DNA of 64,000 nt from VAZQ01 sp963712565 (GTDB taxonomy: Bacteria; Pseudomonadota; Alphaproteobacteria; Rhizobiales; Xanthobacteraceae): the NCBI GenBank assembly GCA_963712565.1, contig CAVQIP010000068.1, forward strand, positions 76,892 through 140,891, read 5' to 3'. The first letter of the stretch is position 1; every line of letters starts with the position of its first letter. Shown here piece after piece: positions 54,314-62,770 of the stretch. The translations under genes and the position numbers were made by a program. The notes below the pieces were generated by a model. That model did not search any database. It was not told the origin of the DNA and saw only the letters and a program-made list of their open reading frames with translations.

Positions 54314-56011
54314 TCAGTCCCGCGACGGTGCCGTCTGCTCCGGCGCCGCCGCCGCAATCCGGTAGAGCACGAAGGCGGAGCCGGAGTAGAGCGGGACGAG
54401 CCGCGCCGGATCCGGATTGGCGTAATTGCGGCCTGTGAACAGCACATAGAGGTAGTCGAACTCCGTGGCCCAGCGCGCCCAATAGCCGGGCTCGTCGCCG
54501 TCCGTCTGCTCCCCCGACTGCAGCAGCTCGCGCACCGACGGCGGCGTTCCGTCTTCGGTGTCGACGCGATCGCGATAGTCGCGACGGACATGCAGCACCT
54601 GCTTGCCCTGCACGGTGAACACGGTGGTGACCAGGGCGGAGCGCTCGATGGTCGCCAGGCAGGCGGCATGGGTGAGCCAGAGCTCGCGCGCGTTGTCGCC
54701 GGCGTCGGGATCGGCATAGGCGACCAGCACCTTGGCGCCGCGCTCGATCTGGCGGACCAACTCGCGGAACGAAGCAGTGCCGCGCGAGAGATCGCGCCAC
54801 ACGCTCTGCACTTCGAACGCGCGCACCGCCAGCAGCAGAACCAGCACCGTGGCAAAGCCCCGGCGCACGAAATCGTCGCGCAGATCGAGGTGCGCGCAGG
54901 CGATGACCATGAACGCGAGCGCGATCGGCAGGCGCTGATCGGCCATGTAGGTGTCGAACATGAGGCGCGGCATCGCCAGATAGGTCAGGCCGCCGACCGC
55001 GAGCAGGACCCAGCCGAAGGGGTGGAAGCGCAAGGCGCGCTGGCGGATGGCCCAGGCCGCCGCGATCGCGACGATCGCGGTCAGGAACCAGGTGGCGAAG
55101 CGGGAATAGACCTCGATCACGTAGAGCAGGCCGTCGAGCTTGCCGCCGAGCTCCCAGCTGAAATCCCCGCGCAGGCTCCAGGTCGGGCTCATCAGCAGCA
55201 GCGGCACCACCGGCAAGAACGGCATTCCGCTCGCGACAAAATCAACGAGCGCCGGCGGGGCGCCTTTGCCCGGAAGGTCGGACGGCGGGTCGAGCGGCGC
55301 GCGCCGCGGCAACGCCAGCAGCCGTGTCAGCTCGAATGCGAACAGCGCGAGCGCGTAGACGCCGACCGCGTACAGGTGACAGAAGAACAGCAGCAGGACG
55401 AACAGCGTCGATACGCTCAGACGCAGGACCATGGGGCGTTCGCGCAGCGCCGCCCACGCCGTCAGCGCCCACAGCGAGAGCCCGATGCCGAACAGGTAAT
55501 TCATCGTGCCCACGAGAAAGATCGTGTTGTAGAGCAGCGGGAAGGCGATCAGCGGCAGCACCGACCAGTGGCGGTAGAGCTGGCGGTTGAGCGCGAGCGT
55601 GCCCGAAAGGATCAGCACGAAGCAGATGATGGTGTAAGTCTGCCCGGCGAGATAGACGTTCATCACCCGCTGCAGGACCGGAACGATCAGATCCATCATC
55701 AGGTTGGGAATGATCTGCCATTCCACTTGGTAGAAGCGCGCCAGATCGGGGTCGTTGCCGATGGTCGCGATCACGTGCATGCGCGCGAGGTGATTGATGT
55801 AGTCGCCGAGCGGCGGCCAGGGATGCAGCAGGATCGGAGCCGCCGCGATGGCGGCCAGCACGGCAAACAGCGCGGCGATCTGGCCGGCGCTGAAATGACC
55901 GGCGCGGGCGGCGAGCCGAGCTTCGGCGCTGCCGGCCTGCGTTGCCGTCGACACCGGTGGACCCGCCTGCCGCGCCCGGCGCAACCCGAGGAAATGACCG
56001 ACATCAACCAT
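54314..56011 (-). CDS. Large polytopic membrane protein, possibly glycosyltransferase-like
   Basis: A 565-aa protein. About ten hydrophobic segments lie between residues 45 and 430 (first IAALFAVLAAIAAAPILL), followed by a soluble C-terminal region of about 130 residues. PPLGDYINHLARMHVI after TM1 resembles the first-loop acidic motif region of GT-C enzymes, but a DD or DE pair is not clear. No family is assigned with confidence. It appears to be a single gene in the inner membrane. Confidence 0.7.
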   Translation of the reverse strand: MVDVGHFLGLRRARQAGPPVSTATQAGSAEARLAARAGHFSAGQIAALFAVLAAIAAAPILLHPWPPLGDYINHLARMHVIATIGNDPDLARFYQVEWQIIPNLMMDLIVPVLQRVMNVYLAGQTYTIICFVLILSGTLALNRQLYRHWSVLPLIAFPLLYNTIFLVGTMNYLFGIGLSLWALTAWAALRERPMVLRLSVSTLFVLLLFFCHLYAVGVYALALFAFELTRLLALPRRAPLDPPSDLPGKGAPPALVDFVASGMPFLPVVPLLLMSPTWSLRGDFSWELGGKLDGLLYVIEVYSRFATWFLTAIVAIAAAWAIRQRALRFHPFGWVLLAVGGLTYLAMPRLMFDTYMADQRLPIALAFMVIACAHLDLRDDFVRRGFATVLVLLLAVRAFEVQSVWRDLSRGTASFRELVRQIERGAKVLVAYADPDAGDNARELWLTHAACLATIERSALVTTVFTVQGKQVLHVRRDYRDRVDTEDGTPPSVRELLQSGEQTDGDEPGYWARWATEFDYLYVLFTGRNYANPDPARLVPLYSGSAFVLYRIAAAAPEQTAPSRD

Positions 56012-56222
56012 TTGCGGGCTGCACGCTGAGGAGCTGCTTCACCAAGGCGACGGGGAGAAGGAGGGTCCGTGCGAGCGCGAAGCGCCGCCGAGTCGGCGAT
56101 GACCGAGCCGGACTATCACGTGAACCTGCCCGCGTCCATTGCCGGCGCGGCAACGCTGTCGCGCGGGAGTTGGTCGGGAATGTGACCGAACCGGGTCCGC
56201 GCTCGGGCCGGTCCTCGCCGAT

Positions 56223-57674
56223 TCAGGCTTTACGCCCCACCGCGGCGCGGTCGCGCTCGACGAAGGCGACGAGCTCTTTCGTGCGGTCGGTGAACAGCTG
56301 CAGCTTTCCGGTATCGAGCGGCTCGCTCAGCAACTGCAGCGAAAACGTGTCGGCGCCGTCGGCGAAGCCCGGACCGACGCCGCAGAAGAAAAAGCCGAGA
56401 CCGCGGGCGGCGTCGGTCAGGAGCGGGAGGCCGGGATCGCCGAGCGGCGCGGACAGCTGGACCGAGACGGCGCCGAGCGTCTGCACGTCGCGCAACGCCT
56501 GCGCGAGCTCGATGGCGGCGTTGCGGCCGATCCGGTCGAACGCGATCATGCCATAGCCGCGATCGTTGACCTTGATGCCGGTGCGTGAATCCGCTGCCGG
56601 CGGCGCGGCGCCCGGGGTGGCCACCGACACCGCTGCGCCCAGGCTGGCGTAGAGCTTGAGCAGCATCTCGCGATAGGGCGCGGGAGCGTGGATGGTGCGC
56701 GCGGCCGGCGGCTGCACGAAACGGAAGGCGCGCAGATAACTCTGGCGCTGCCCGGCGGTGGGGCAGGGAACGTCCTTGGGCCGGAAGCTCTCGGGATTGG
56801 CCCCCAGCAGCACGGCGCAGATCGGCATGCCCGCGCGTTCGTCGTTGCGCTGCGAGAAGGTGTGGATGGTCACCGGCTCGGCGTAGATGCCGATGAGGTC
56901 GTGCTTGGGCGCTTCCTCGCGCAGGCGTTCGGTCATGCGCTCGAGCAGGCCGTGGCCACGGTGCGCCGAGAGCACGACGGCTTCGCCGCGCTCGGCGACC
57001 CGGCTGCCGTGTTCGCGCTCGAGCGCCACGTGGCCGATCACCTCGCCCTCCCAGTCGCGCGCCACCGCCGGGATGAGCTCCCCGCTCTCGACCTTGTCCC
57101 AGTACCGGCGGGTCGAGAACACCTCCGAATGCACGTAGTGCCGGCCGTAGACGGCGAGGAAGCAGCGCACGATCGCGGCCGCATCATTTTTCTGCGCCAG
57201 GTCGATGACGTAGTCGCGGGCAGCTGCGGCGACCGCCGGCGCCGCCGGCGGCTCCGGCGAGGTGTCATCAACCGAAGGCGGCGGCTCGGCCGCCCCGCTC
57301 AGGCTGCGATGCAGGCTGACCTCCCAGCCGTCGATGCCGTGCTCGTGGCAGGAGATGCCGGCGTCGCGCCGGACACAGCCGGCGAGCGCGGTCGCCATAT
57401 GCGAAAATCGCGCATAGCCGTGCAGCAGGATGCGGGTCTTGACGTCCTTGTGCGAGCACAGCGCCACGATGCGGGCGCGCTCGCGCTCCCCTCCCGGGCT
57501 GCCGCAGAGCGCCTGCCAGGCTTGGGCGGTATCATCGGCGATCAGGCCGGCGATCGCGGGGGGCACGCTCGCGGCGAGCGAGGCTTCGCGCACGAAGGCG
57601 CGCACGAGCTCGCTCTGCAACGGCTCGAGCGCGAGCTGGAGCTCGGCAGTGCGCGCGGCGGAGGACGTTTTCAT
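56223..57674 (-). CDS. GNAT-family acetyltransferase with N-terminal degenerate HATPase-like domain
   Basis: A 483-aa protein. Residues 10-115 (LVRAFVREASLAASVPPAIA, then a VALCSHKDVKTRILLHGYAR stretch) look like an anti-sigma/RsbW-type HATPase fold without the nucleotide-binding Asn/Gly boxes. After a Pro/Ala linker, residues 165-290 hold a GNAT core (VIGHVALEREHGS, AVVLSAHRGHGLLERMTERL); a further domain fills the C-terminus. The substrate is unknown. ATG 57674 is the first after which coding character is clear, though its RBS is weak. Confidence 0.72.
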   Translation of the reverse strand: MKTSSAARTAELQLALEPLQSELVRAFVREASLAASVPPAIAGLIADDTAQAWQALCGSPGGERERARIVALCSHKDVKTRILLHGYARFSHMATALAGCVRRDAGISCHEHGIDGWEVSLHRSLSGAAEPPPSVDDTSPEPPAAPAVAAAARDYVIDLAQKNDAAAIVRCFLAVYGRHYVHSEVFSTRRYWDKVESGELIPAVARDWEGEVIGHVALEREHGSRVAERGEAVVLSAHRGHGLLERMTERLREEAPKHDLIGIYAEPVTIHTFSQRNDERAGMPICAVLLGANPESFRPKDVPCPTAGQRQSYLRAFRFVQPPAARTIHAPAPYREMLLKLYASLGAAVSVATPGAAPPAADSRTGIKVNDRGYGMIAFDRIGRNAAIELAQALRDVQTLGAVSVQLSAPLGDPGLPLLTDAARGLGFFFCGVGPGFADGADTFSLQLLSEPLDTGKLQLFTDRTKELVAFVERDRAAVGRKA

Positions 57675-57796
57675 GCCGCCGACCAGTACAATTTCGTCCG
57701 CGCCGGTCAAGCCGGCGAATGGCGCGCCCTTCGATGTCGTTGCCGGGCTCCCTTCGAAGCGTGCAGGTGGTGTATTTTGCGGACAGGATGCGTGCA

Positions 57797-57824
57797 CCAG
57801 AACTCGGGTACACCCGAGTTCTGG
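57797..57824. promoter_or_regulatory. 28-bp near-perfect inverted repeat in a divergent promoter region
   Basis: Arms CCAGAACTCGGGT and ACCCGAGTTCTGG are separated by 2 nt. It lies midway between the divergent GNAT (57674) and 57909 genes. A shared operator is the simplest reading; a REP-like hairpin is the alternative. Confidence 0.55.
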
Positions 57825-57908
57825 CCATTTAGATCCGACTTGCGGGGCCGAGCCCCGGCCTGACGAGGCGAAGGACAGCGCCCCGAGACGGGCGAGGAGA
57901 ACCCCAAG

Positions 57909-58670
57909 ATGACCGCTGCAGTCGATTTTTCCGCCGGCGGCTACCGCTTCATCCCGAGTGTGTTTCAGTATTCCGCCGGCGCCGCGGCGCTGCCCGGACA
58001 TGCCATCGAGCGCGTGCGCTTCCGCACGCCGCTGCCGCTGGCGCAGGGGTTCGCGCGCATCGAGCGGCACATCGCCGCCGCCGGCCGGCCGCTGACGTCG
58101 TTCTGCGCCTGCGAATTGCGCTCGCCGGCGCCGTTCACCGAGCAGGGCTTCCGCGCCTTCAACGAAATCTACGTGGTCACGCTCGAGCGCTGGGGCCTGT
58201 TCGACGGCAAGGTCAACCCGGTCGCGCGCAGCAATGTCTGCCCCGCCATCGACCCGCCGGCGGAGCCCTCGTTCCACGCCTTCTCCTTCACCGTCACCGC
58301 CGCCGAGCGCGCGCCGAGCTTCGTGATCGCGGGCGGCGCCGAGGCGCGGGAAGGGGGCGCGAGCTACCGCGAGCGGACCATCCGCCACGGCGAGACCACG
58401 CCCGACGCCATGCGGGAGAAGGCGCGCTACGTGCTCGGCGAGATGGAGCGCCGGCTCGCCGCCTTCAGTCTCGGCTGGGCCGACACCACGGCGACGCAGG
58501 TCTATACCGTGCACGACCTCCACCCGTTCCTGGCCGACGAGATCGTGCGGCGCGGCGCCGCCCGCTCCGGGCTGACCTGGCACTATGCGCGACCGCCGGT
58601 GCGCGAGCTCGAATACGAGATGGATTGCCGCGGCGTCGGCCGCGAGCGGGTAATCGAGACGAACGCATGA
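57909..58670 (+). CDS. Hypothetical protein resembling CnbZ-type (aminochloromuconate deaminase) family
   Basis: A 253-aa soluble protein: FSAGGYRFIPSVFQYSAGAA at the start, SFCACELRSPAPFTEQGFRA near 60 and ARSNVCPAIDPPAEPSFHAF near 105. The sequence type is common in Bradyrhizobium and, I believe, has been annotated with the 2-amino-5-chloromuconate deaminase family; that link is uncertain. GAGGAGAA precedes the ATG. It is divergent from the GNAT gene across the palindrome at 57797. Confidence 0.68.
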   Translation: MTAAVDFSAGGYRFIPSVFQYSAGAAALPGHAIERVRFRTPLPLAQGFARIERHIAAAGRPLTSFCACELRSPAPFTEQGFRAFNEIYVVTLERWGLFDGKVNPVARSNVCPAIDPPAEPSFHAFSFTVTAAERAPSFVIAGGAEAREGGASYRERTIRHGETTPDAMREKARYVLGEMERRLAAFSLGWADTTATQVYTVHDLHPFLADEIVRRGAARSGLTWHYARPPVRELEYEMDCRGVGRERVIETNA

Positions 58671-58695
58671 ATAAAGGGAGACGGGATCCCTTCAG

Positions 58696-58724
58696 CGTCA
58701 TGCCCGCGCCAGGCGCGGGCATGA
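58696..58724. repeat. REP-like hairpin downstream of the CnbZ-like gene
   Basis: TCATGCCCGCGCC faces GGCGCGGGCATGA, with only one unpaired A at the centre, forming a strong hairpin. It is the same core type (CATGCCCG...CGGGCATG) as the REP unit near 36.8 kb. It probably ends or protects transcripts. Confidence 0.65.
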
Positions 58725-58803
58725 GGGCGGGTGGAGTGATTCAATTCAAACGACGCGCAGCCGGCAGACGGGCAACGGGGCCGACCGACCCCGTTGCAGG
58801 CGC

Positions 58804-59073
58804 TCAATAGCGACCGCTGTGGTAGGCACGCAAAATCTCTCCGCGGATGAACGGGTCCGGATCGCGACCGATGATCGAGTTGCCCGCGATGACGTCGTGG
58901 GGATGCACGCGCACGCGCGGACCGAAGCCATAATTCGGGTTGGCCTGGGCATTGTAGGCGGTGAGTGGCCTCTGGCCGTAACCACCCGCCGAGGCGGCGT
59001 CGGCAGTGATCAGCGTGGCGAGCGCCGCGAGGAGAACAACCGATAGCCTGGATTGCGTCGCTGTGATTTTCAC
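58804..59073 (-). CDS. Small exported protein of unknown function
   Basis: An 89-aa protein with a signal peptide (VKITATQSRLSVVLLAALAT to ADAASAGG) and a mature part of about 55 residues including NPNYGFGPRVRVHPHDVIAG and DPDPFIRGEILRAYHSGRY. The start is GTG 59073 with AGGACAGGG upstream; no nearby ATG begins the leader. Two Crp-type boxes lie about 100-135 nt upstream of this start, so it may be a target of the adjacent regulator. Confidence 0.68.
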   Translation of the reverse strand: MKITATQSRLSVVLLAALATLITADAASAGGYGQRPLTAYNAQANPNYGFGPRVRVHPHDVIAGNSIIGRDPDPFIRGEILRAYHSGRY

Positions 59074-59170
59074 TGTCGCACCCTGTCCTGATTTGCCGTG
59101 GATGGCGTTTCGGGGTCGATGACCACGACCATCGACGGGTATGAGGTTAGCGCCGCCGCTGCGTCCGCGA

Positions 59171-59186
59171 TGTGATGGCAATCACC
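59171..59186. promoter_or_regulatory. Crp-type operator, box 1
   Basis: TGTGATGGCAATCACC matches the TGTGA-N6-TCAC(A) consensus of Crp-like regulators. It is 23 nt, about two helical turns, from box 2. Confidence 0.62.
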
Positions 59187-59193
59187 GACGCGA

Positions 59194-59209
59194 TGTGATG
59201 GCGATCACC
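59194..59209. promoter_or_regulatory. Crp-type operator, box 2
   Basis: TGTGATGGCGATCACC differs from box 1 only in one central base. The tandem placement suggests cooperative binding upstream of the 58804 gene. Confidence 0.62.
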
Positions 59210-59536
59210 AAAATGCGCATTTTGGCCGGGAATCGGCTGTAAACGCTGCGCGTAGCGGGGCGGCGATCCATGCCGGGCGAATGCTGCCCGGGCACCGGAC
59301 CGGGCGACCTGCCCAATCCCCGCAGCCGGCCCGTTCGGGCCGGCGCTCAGCCGAAGACCCCCCGGGCGCTGCAGCCTGCCGCGGCGCCAGAGCCGCCCAA
59401 CGCGGCTGTTGTCCCCCCTCGGCCTCCCAGCCGACGGCGATCCCGCTTCTGCCCGACCAGCCGTGAATGCCGCGCCGGCATGCGCTATGCTATCCAACCG
59501 GGGTTTGCCGCCCGGTCAAACCAAGCGAAACGCGCC

Positions 59537-60220
59537 ATGGCGAAGCCAGTCTCCCCGACGGAAAGTTTGTTGGCCGCGCTGCCGACGGAATTGTCGCAGA
59601 ACCTGTTCGCCAAGGCGCGCGTTCGCTCGCTTCCGGCCGATCAGACTTTGTTCGTGGCGGGTGATGAAGGCGACGGATGTTATCTGGTCGAGGAGGGCCT
59701 GCTCAAAGTGAGCCTCGCCGCACCGACCGGCGGCGAGCGCATTCTCGCGATCCTCGGGCCGCGCTCCGTCGTAGGCGAGTTGTCCGTCATCGACGGCGCG
59801 CCGCGCTCGGCGACGGTCACGGCGCTACGCGATTCGAAGTTGAGCTTCGTGAGCCGTGCGGTGTTCGAGGCGTTCGGGAGATCGCGGCCGGAGCTCTACC
59901 TTCACCTCACCGCGTTGTTGGCCCATCGCCTGCGCGACACCAACGACGCGCTGGTGGCCACGAATTTTCTCTCGGTGAAGGGGCGCGTTGCGCGCGCGTT
60001 GTTGAGCCTGGCCGAGGCGTTCGGCCGTGACACCGGCCAGGGGCGCATCCTGATCCGGCAAAAGGTCTCTCAGAGCGACCTGGCCGCTATGGCCGGCATC
60101 GCGCGGGAAAATGTCAGCCGGGCGCTCACCGATTGGGCCAACCGTTCGCTGGTGAGCCGTCTCGCGGGCTATTATTGCCTGGAGAACACGGCCGCCCTCA
60201 ACCACGAAGCCGAGGTGTGA
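59537..60220 (+). CDS. Crp/Fnr family transcriptional regulator
   Basis: A 227-aa regulator with a cyclic-nucleotide-binding-type barrel at residues 22-120 (GDEGDGCYLVEEGLLKVSL, then VVGELSVIDGAPRSATVTAL) and an HTH at about 177-198 (QSDLAAMAGIARENVSRALT). The recognition helix carries Arg190-Glu191 and Arg195, the pattern Crp uses to read TGTGA. There is no N-terminal Cys cluster, so it is not an oxygen-sensing Fnr with an iron-sulfur cluster. Three near-identical TGTGA-type boxes occur within 1.3 kb and are its likely targets. Confidence 0.92.
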   Translation: MAKPVSPTESLLAALPTELSQNLFAKARVRSLPADQTLFVAGDEGDGCYLVEEGLLKVSLAAPTGGERILAILGPRSVVGELSVIDGAPRSATVTALRDSKLSFVSRAVFEAFGRSRPELYLHLTALLAHRLRDTNDALVATNFLSVKGRVARALLSLAEAFGRDTGQGRILIRQKVSQSDLAAMAGIARENVSRALTDWANRSLVSRLAGYYCLENTAALNHEAEV

Positions 60221-60520
60221 GACGAGCGCAGGCCCGTAACCGCCCGCGCGGGCGCGGCTCCATCAGTTGGTGCGTACGGCCGATCGGGCAGCACGACGAG
60301 CGCGAACGCGGCCAGCGCCAGCCGGATTGCCAGGTCGAGCGCTGCGCGCTCGGCGTAGCGGGCCTGCAGGCTGAACGTGATTCCCGAGGGTCGCGGTCAC
60401 GATCAGCAGCGCGCCCCGCAACTGGCCGAGCCCGGGTTCGATGCCGAGCTCCCGTCGCATGAACACGCCGGCCATCAAGTGAAGAGCGAGACGCAGATCT
60501 GCAGCGCCCCGTAGAGCTGC
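60221..60520. other. Intergenic stretch with possible decayed coding remnant
   Basis: 300 nt after the regulator. On the minus strand, reading frames with membrane-like character (GALLIVTATLG, then in another frame ITFSLQARYAERAALDLAIR) join only across a frameshift. This might be the tail of a decayed transporter gene. No intact gene is called. Confidence 0.3.
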
Positions 60521-60551
60521 AAAAAAGCCCCGGCGGGGTGCACCGGGGCTT
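60521..60551 (-). terminator. Rho-independent terminator of the 29-aa gene
   Basis: On the minus strand AAGCCCCGG, a 9-nt loop and CCGGGGCTT are followed by more T (six in a row counting the stem end). It lies 34 nt after the stop of the tiny gene at 60585 and supports that gene being transcribed. Confidence 0.85.
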
Positions 60552-60584
60552 GGTCCAGACTGGGGGAGGAGTCAGCCGGGACTG

Positions 60585-60674
60585 TTAAACGTTCTCTATT
60601 CGGCCCCACATCAGGGGGACAAGGAAGGGGGTTCCGAGCGCGACCGCGACCACCGCAAAAGCCAACCCGTGCAT
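60585..60674 (-). CDS. 29-aa membrane microprotein with own RBS and terminator
   Basis: The frame reads MHGLAFAVVAVALGTPFLVP then LMWGRIENV: one hydrophobic helix with a short polar C-terminus. AGGAGAGGGCC precedes the ATG, a Crp-type box lies 80-95 nt upstream and a strong terminator lies just downstream. Together these make a complete small transcription unit. It could be a small subunit of a respiratory or transport complex; I do not recognise it. Confidence 0.7.
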   Translation of the reverse strand: MHGLAFAVVAVALGTPFLVPLMWGRIENV

Positions 60675-61018
60675 GGCCCTCTCCTCTGGCTTGGCCGGGA
60701 GAATCCCGGCACATCGTCATGGGAACAGCTTGCCGATAAACGACCCCGGCCGCTGTGATGGCCATCACGAAATGGTCGATTTCGCGGGATCAGGCGAACG
60801 GAGCTGGATGACGAGGAACGACGTCGCCTTTCGTTTGCCGGCATGCTATGTGCTCCGCGCCTCAAGCAGGGATTGCGGACATGATCTTGAAGGATTCTCA
60901 CGACTTCTGAGCCTGACGCGCCACGCTTTCGTGCCGGCGAGCGTGGAGGACGGTCGTTTGCGCGCGCCCTGCGCGCTGCGGCGCGAGATTTCAACGCTCC
61001 AGTCGAGGAATCCCTCCA
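60675..61018. other. Divergent intergenic region upstream of the serine hydrolase
   Basis: 344 nt between the leftward microprotein and the rightward hydrolase. It contains the third Crp-type box (60754) and a GAGGAA ribosome-binding site before 61019. No further gene is supported. Confidence 0.5.
60754..60769. promoter_or_regulatory. Crp-type operator, box 3
   Basis: TGTGATGGCCATCACG shares TGTGATGGC-N-ATCAC with the boxes at 59171 and 59194. It is 80-95 nt upstream of the microprotein start and about 250 nt upstream of the hydrolase. Confidence 0.62.
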
Positions 61019-62770
61019 ATGGAATCCCGCCCTGTCGCGCAGAGCGAACCCATTGCGGCCTTCGTTCCCGACCTCGAAGCTCTCATCGCGGAAGCGATGG
61101 ACGAGTGGAAGATTCCGGGCCTCGCCATCGCGGTGGTGCAAAATGGGCAGGTGGCGCTGGTCAAGGCTTACGGCCTTCGCGATGTCGAAGCCGGTTTGCC
61201 GGTGACCACCGACACGCAGTTCGCGATCTGCTCGATCACGAAGTCGTTCACCTCCACGGGCTTGGCCCTTTTGGTGGACGAGCGGCGGCTTGATTGGAAG
61301 AAGCCAGTCCGGGAGTACATCCCGGAATTCCGCCTACATGACGCTGTCGCGACCGACCGGATCACCGTGCGCGATTTGCTCTGCCATCATTCCGGCCTGC
61401 CGCGCCACGATTGGATTCACATGCCTGCCGATTTGTCATCCGCGCAAATGCTGGCGGCGATGCGTTATTTGGAGCCGAGCGATGACATTCGCAGCACCTT
61501 CCAATACCAGAACCTCGGTTATTTCGTCGCCGGCATGGTGGCTGAACGCATCAGCGGTCAGAGTTGGACCGAATTTACCCGCGTCCGATTGACCGACAAG
61601 CTGCACATGACCGTGACCTTCACGGCGCAGGATCTCGCCGCAGCCGCCGATGCGGCCGCGCCCTACGCCATGGACGGCGACGCTCGCCTGCGCGCCAAGC
61701 TCTGGCCGATCAGCACCACGGCCTCGGGCGGCATCAACACCTCGATTGCGGACTTCGCGAACTGGCTTCGCCTTCATCTCGACAAGGGCGAGTTCGAGGG
61801 GCAACGCCTGCTGTCACCAGGCCTGATACGGGAGCTGCAGACGCCGCGCGTGCATGTCATGGCCGCCGAGTTTGCCGAGATCGGTGATACGCACTACGGC
61901 CTCGGCTTTAGCTCGCACAGCTATCGCGGAGAGCGCGTCGTGAGCCACGGTGGCGGCTGGATCGGCTGGAGCACGCTGATGACGATGCTCCCCGACCGCG
62001 GCGTCGGTGTCGCTGTGTTCACCAATCGTGATGGAAACGCGGTGCCGGACATTCTCGCCCATTTTGTGTTCGACCGGGTGTGCGGCAAAACGCCGGTGCC
62101 CTGGCTCGATCGCTATCGCGAAAGGCGCCGCAAGTTCGTGGCGCAACTCGACGTTGACCGGCAGGCGCGCAAGGCATTGCGGCGGCCGAACACGCGACCA
62201 AGCCATGACCCCGCCGACTATGCCGGCGACTACGAACATCCCGGTTACGGTCGGATGGCAATCACGCACGCCGGTGCCGAATTGCACTGGGCGTATCGCG
62301 GCATGTCGGGGCCGCTCGCGCATCGTCACTACGACACATTCGAGCTGCCCGAAGCGCCCGGCCGCCTGCTGCCCGACCGGCTCGCCATCTCATTTTCCAC
62401 CGACCGCGAAGGAAATATAGCGATGCTGTCGGCTCCCTTGGAGCCGCTCGTCAAAGACATCATCTTCCCCCGCATTCCCGCCGGCGAGTGCGTGGATCCA
62501 GCCTTCCTTGAGGACTGCATCGGCACTTTCAGCCACGGGCTCACGACCATCGTGGTGGGGCAGGACAAAGATGGACAACTCACGCTGACCGTAGGGAGCC
62601 AGCCAACATCCAAATTGCGTCCCTACCAGGCCCGAACCTTCGTCATGGTCGAGCTTGAGGGCGTCCGTGTGGAATTCCGCCGCGGTCGTGACGGGGCGCT
62701 GGACGAACTGATCTTCCATCAGCCGAGCGGGACGTTGGCGGCTCGGCGGGCGGACGAGGTGATCGAATGA
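61019..62770 (+). CDS. Serine hydrolase, beta-lactamase class C / D-aminopeptidase-like
   Basis: A 583-aa protein without an obvious signal peptide. The catalytic motif is SITK at residues 72-75 (AICSITKSFTS), Tyr-x-Asn occurs as YQN in FQYQNLGYF, and the third motif is HGGGW (VSHGGGWIGW). Two beta-barrel-like C-terminal domains after about residue 390 (DPADYAGDYEHPGYGRMAIT) match the DmpB/D-aminopeptidase layout. It probably hydrolyses a D-amino-acid amide, peptide or ester. Its stop overlaps the following Bug gene (ATGA), so it may act on the compound that protein captures. Confidence 0.88.
   Translation: MESRPVAQSEPIAAFVPDLEALIAEAMDEWKIPGLAIAVVQNGQVALVKAYGLRDVEAGLPVTTDTQFAICSITKSFTSTGLALLVDERRLDWKKPVREYIPEFRLHDAVATDRITVRDLLCHHSGLPRHDWIHMPADLSSAQMLAAMRYLEPSDDIRSTFQYQNLGYFVAGMVAERISGQSWTEFTRVRLTDKLHMTVTFTAQDLAAAADAAAPYAMDGDARLRAKLWPISTTASGGINTSIADFANWLRLHLDKGEFEGQRLLSPGLIRELQTPRVHVMAAEFAEIGDTHYGLGFSSHSYRGERVVSHGGGWIGWSTLMTMLPDRGVGVAVFTNRDGNAVPDILAHFVFDRVCGKTPVPWLDRYRERRRKFVAQLDVDRQARKALRRPNTRPSHDPADYAGDYEHPGYGRMAITHAGAELHWAYRGMSGPLAHRHYDTFELPEAPGRLLPDRLAISFSTDREGNIAMLSAPLEPLVKDIIFPRIPAGECVDPAFLEDCIGTFSHGLTTIVVGQDKDGQLTLTVGSQPTSKLRPYQARTFVMVELEGVRVEFRRGRDGALDELIFHQPSGTLAARRADEVIE

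Larger units (their letters stand above)
59074..59536. other. Regulatory intergenic region upstream of the Crp-type gene
   Basis: 463 nt without a supported gene. It contains two operator-like boxes listed separately (59171 and 59194). The right half is GC-rich and includes several overlapping shadow frames. Confidence 0.5.

Noticed and set aside
60226..60487. Possible remnant of a transporter C-terminus on the minus strand
   Set aside because: Hydrophobic pieces line up only if a frameshift is assumed; too short to assign. Kept as a note in the intergenic entry.
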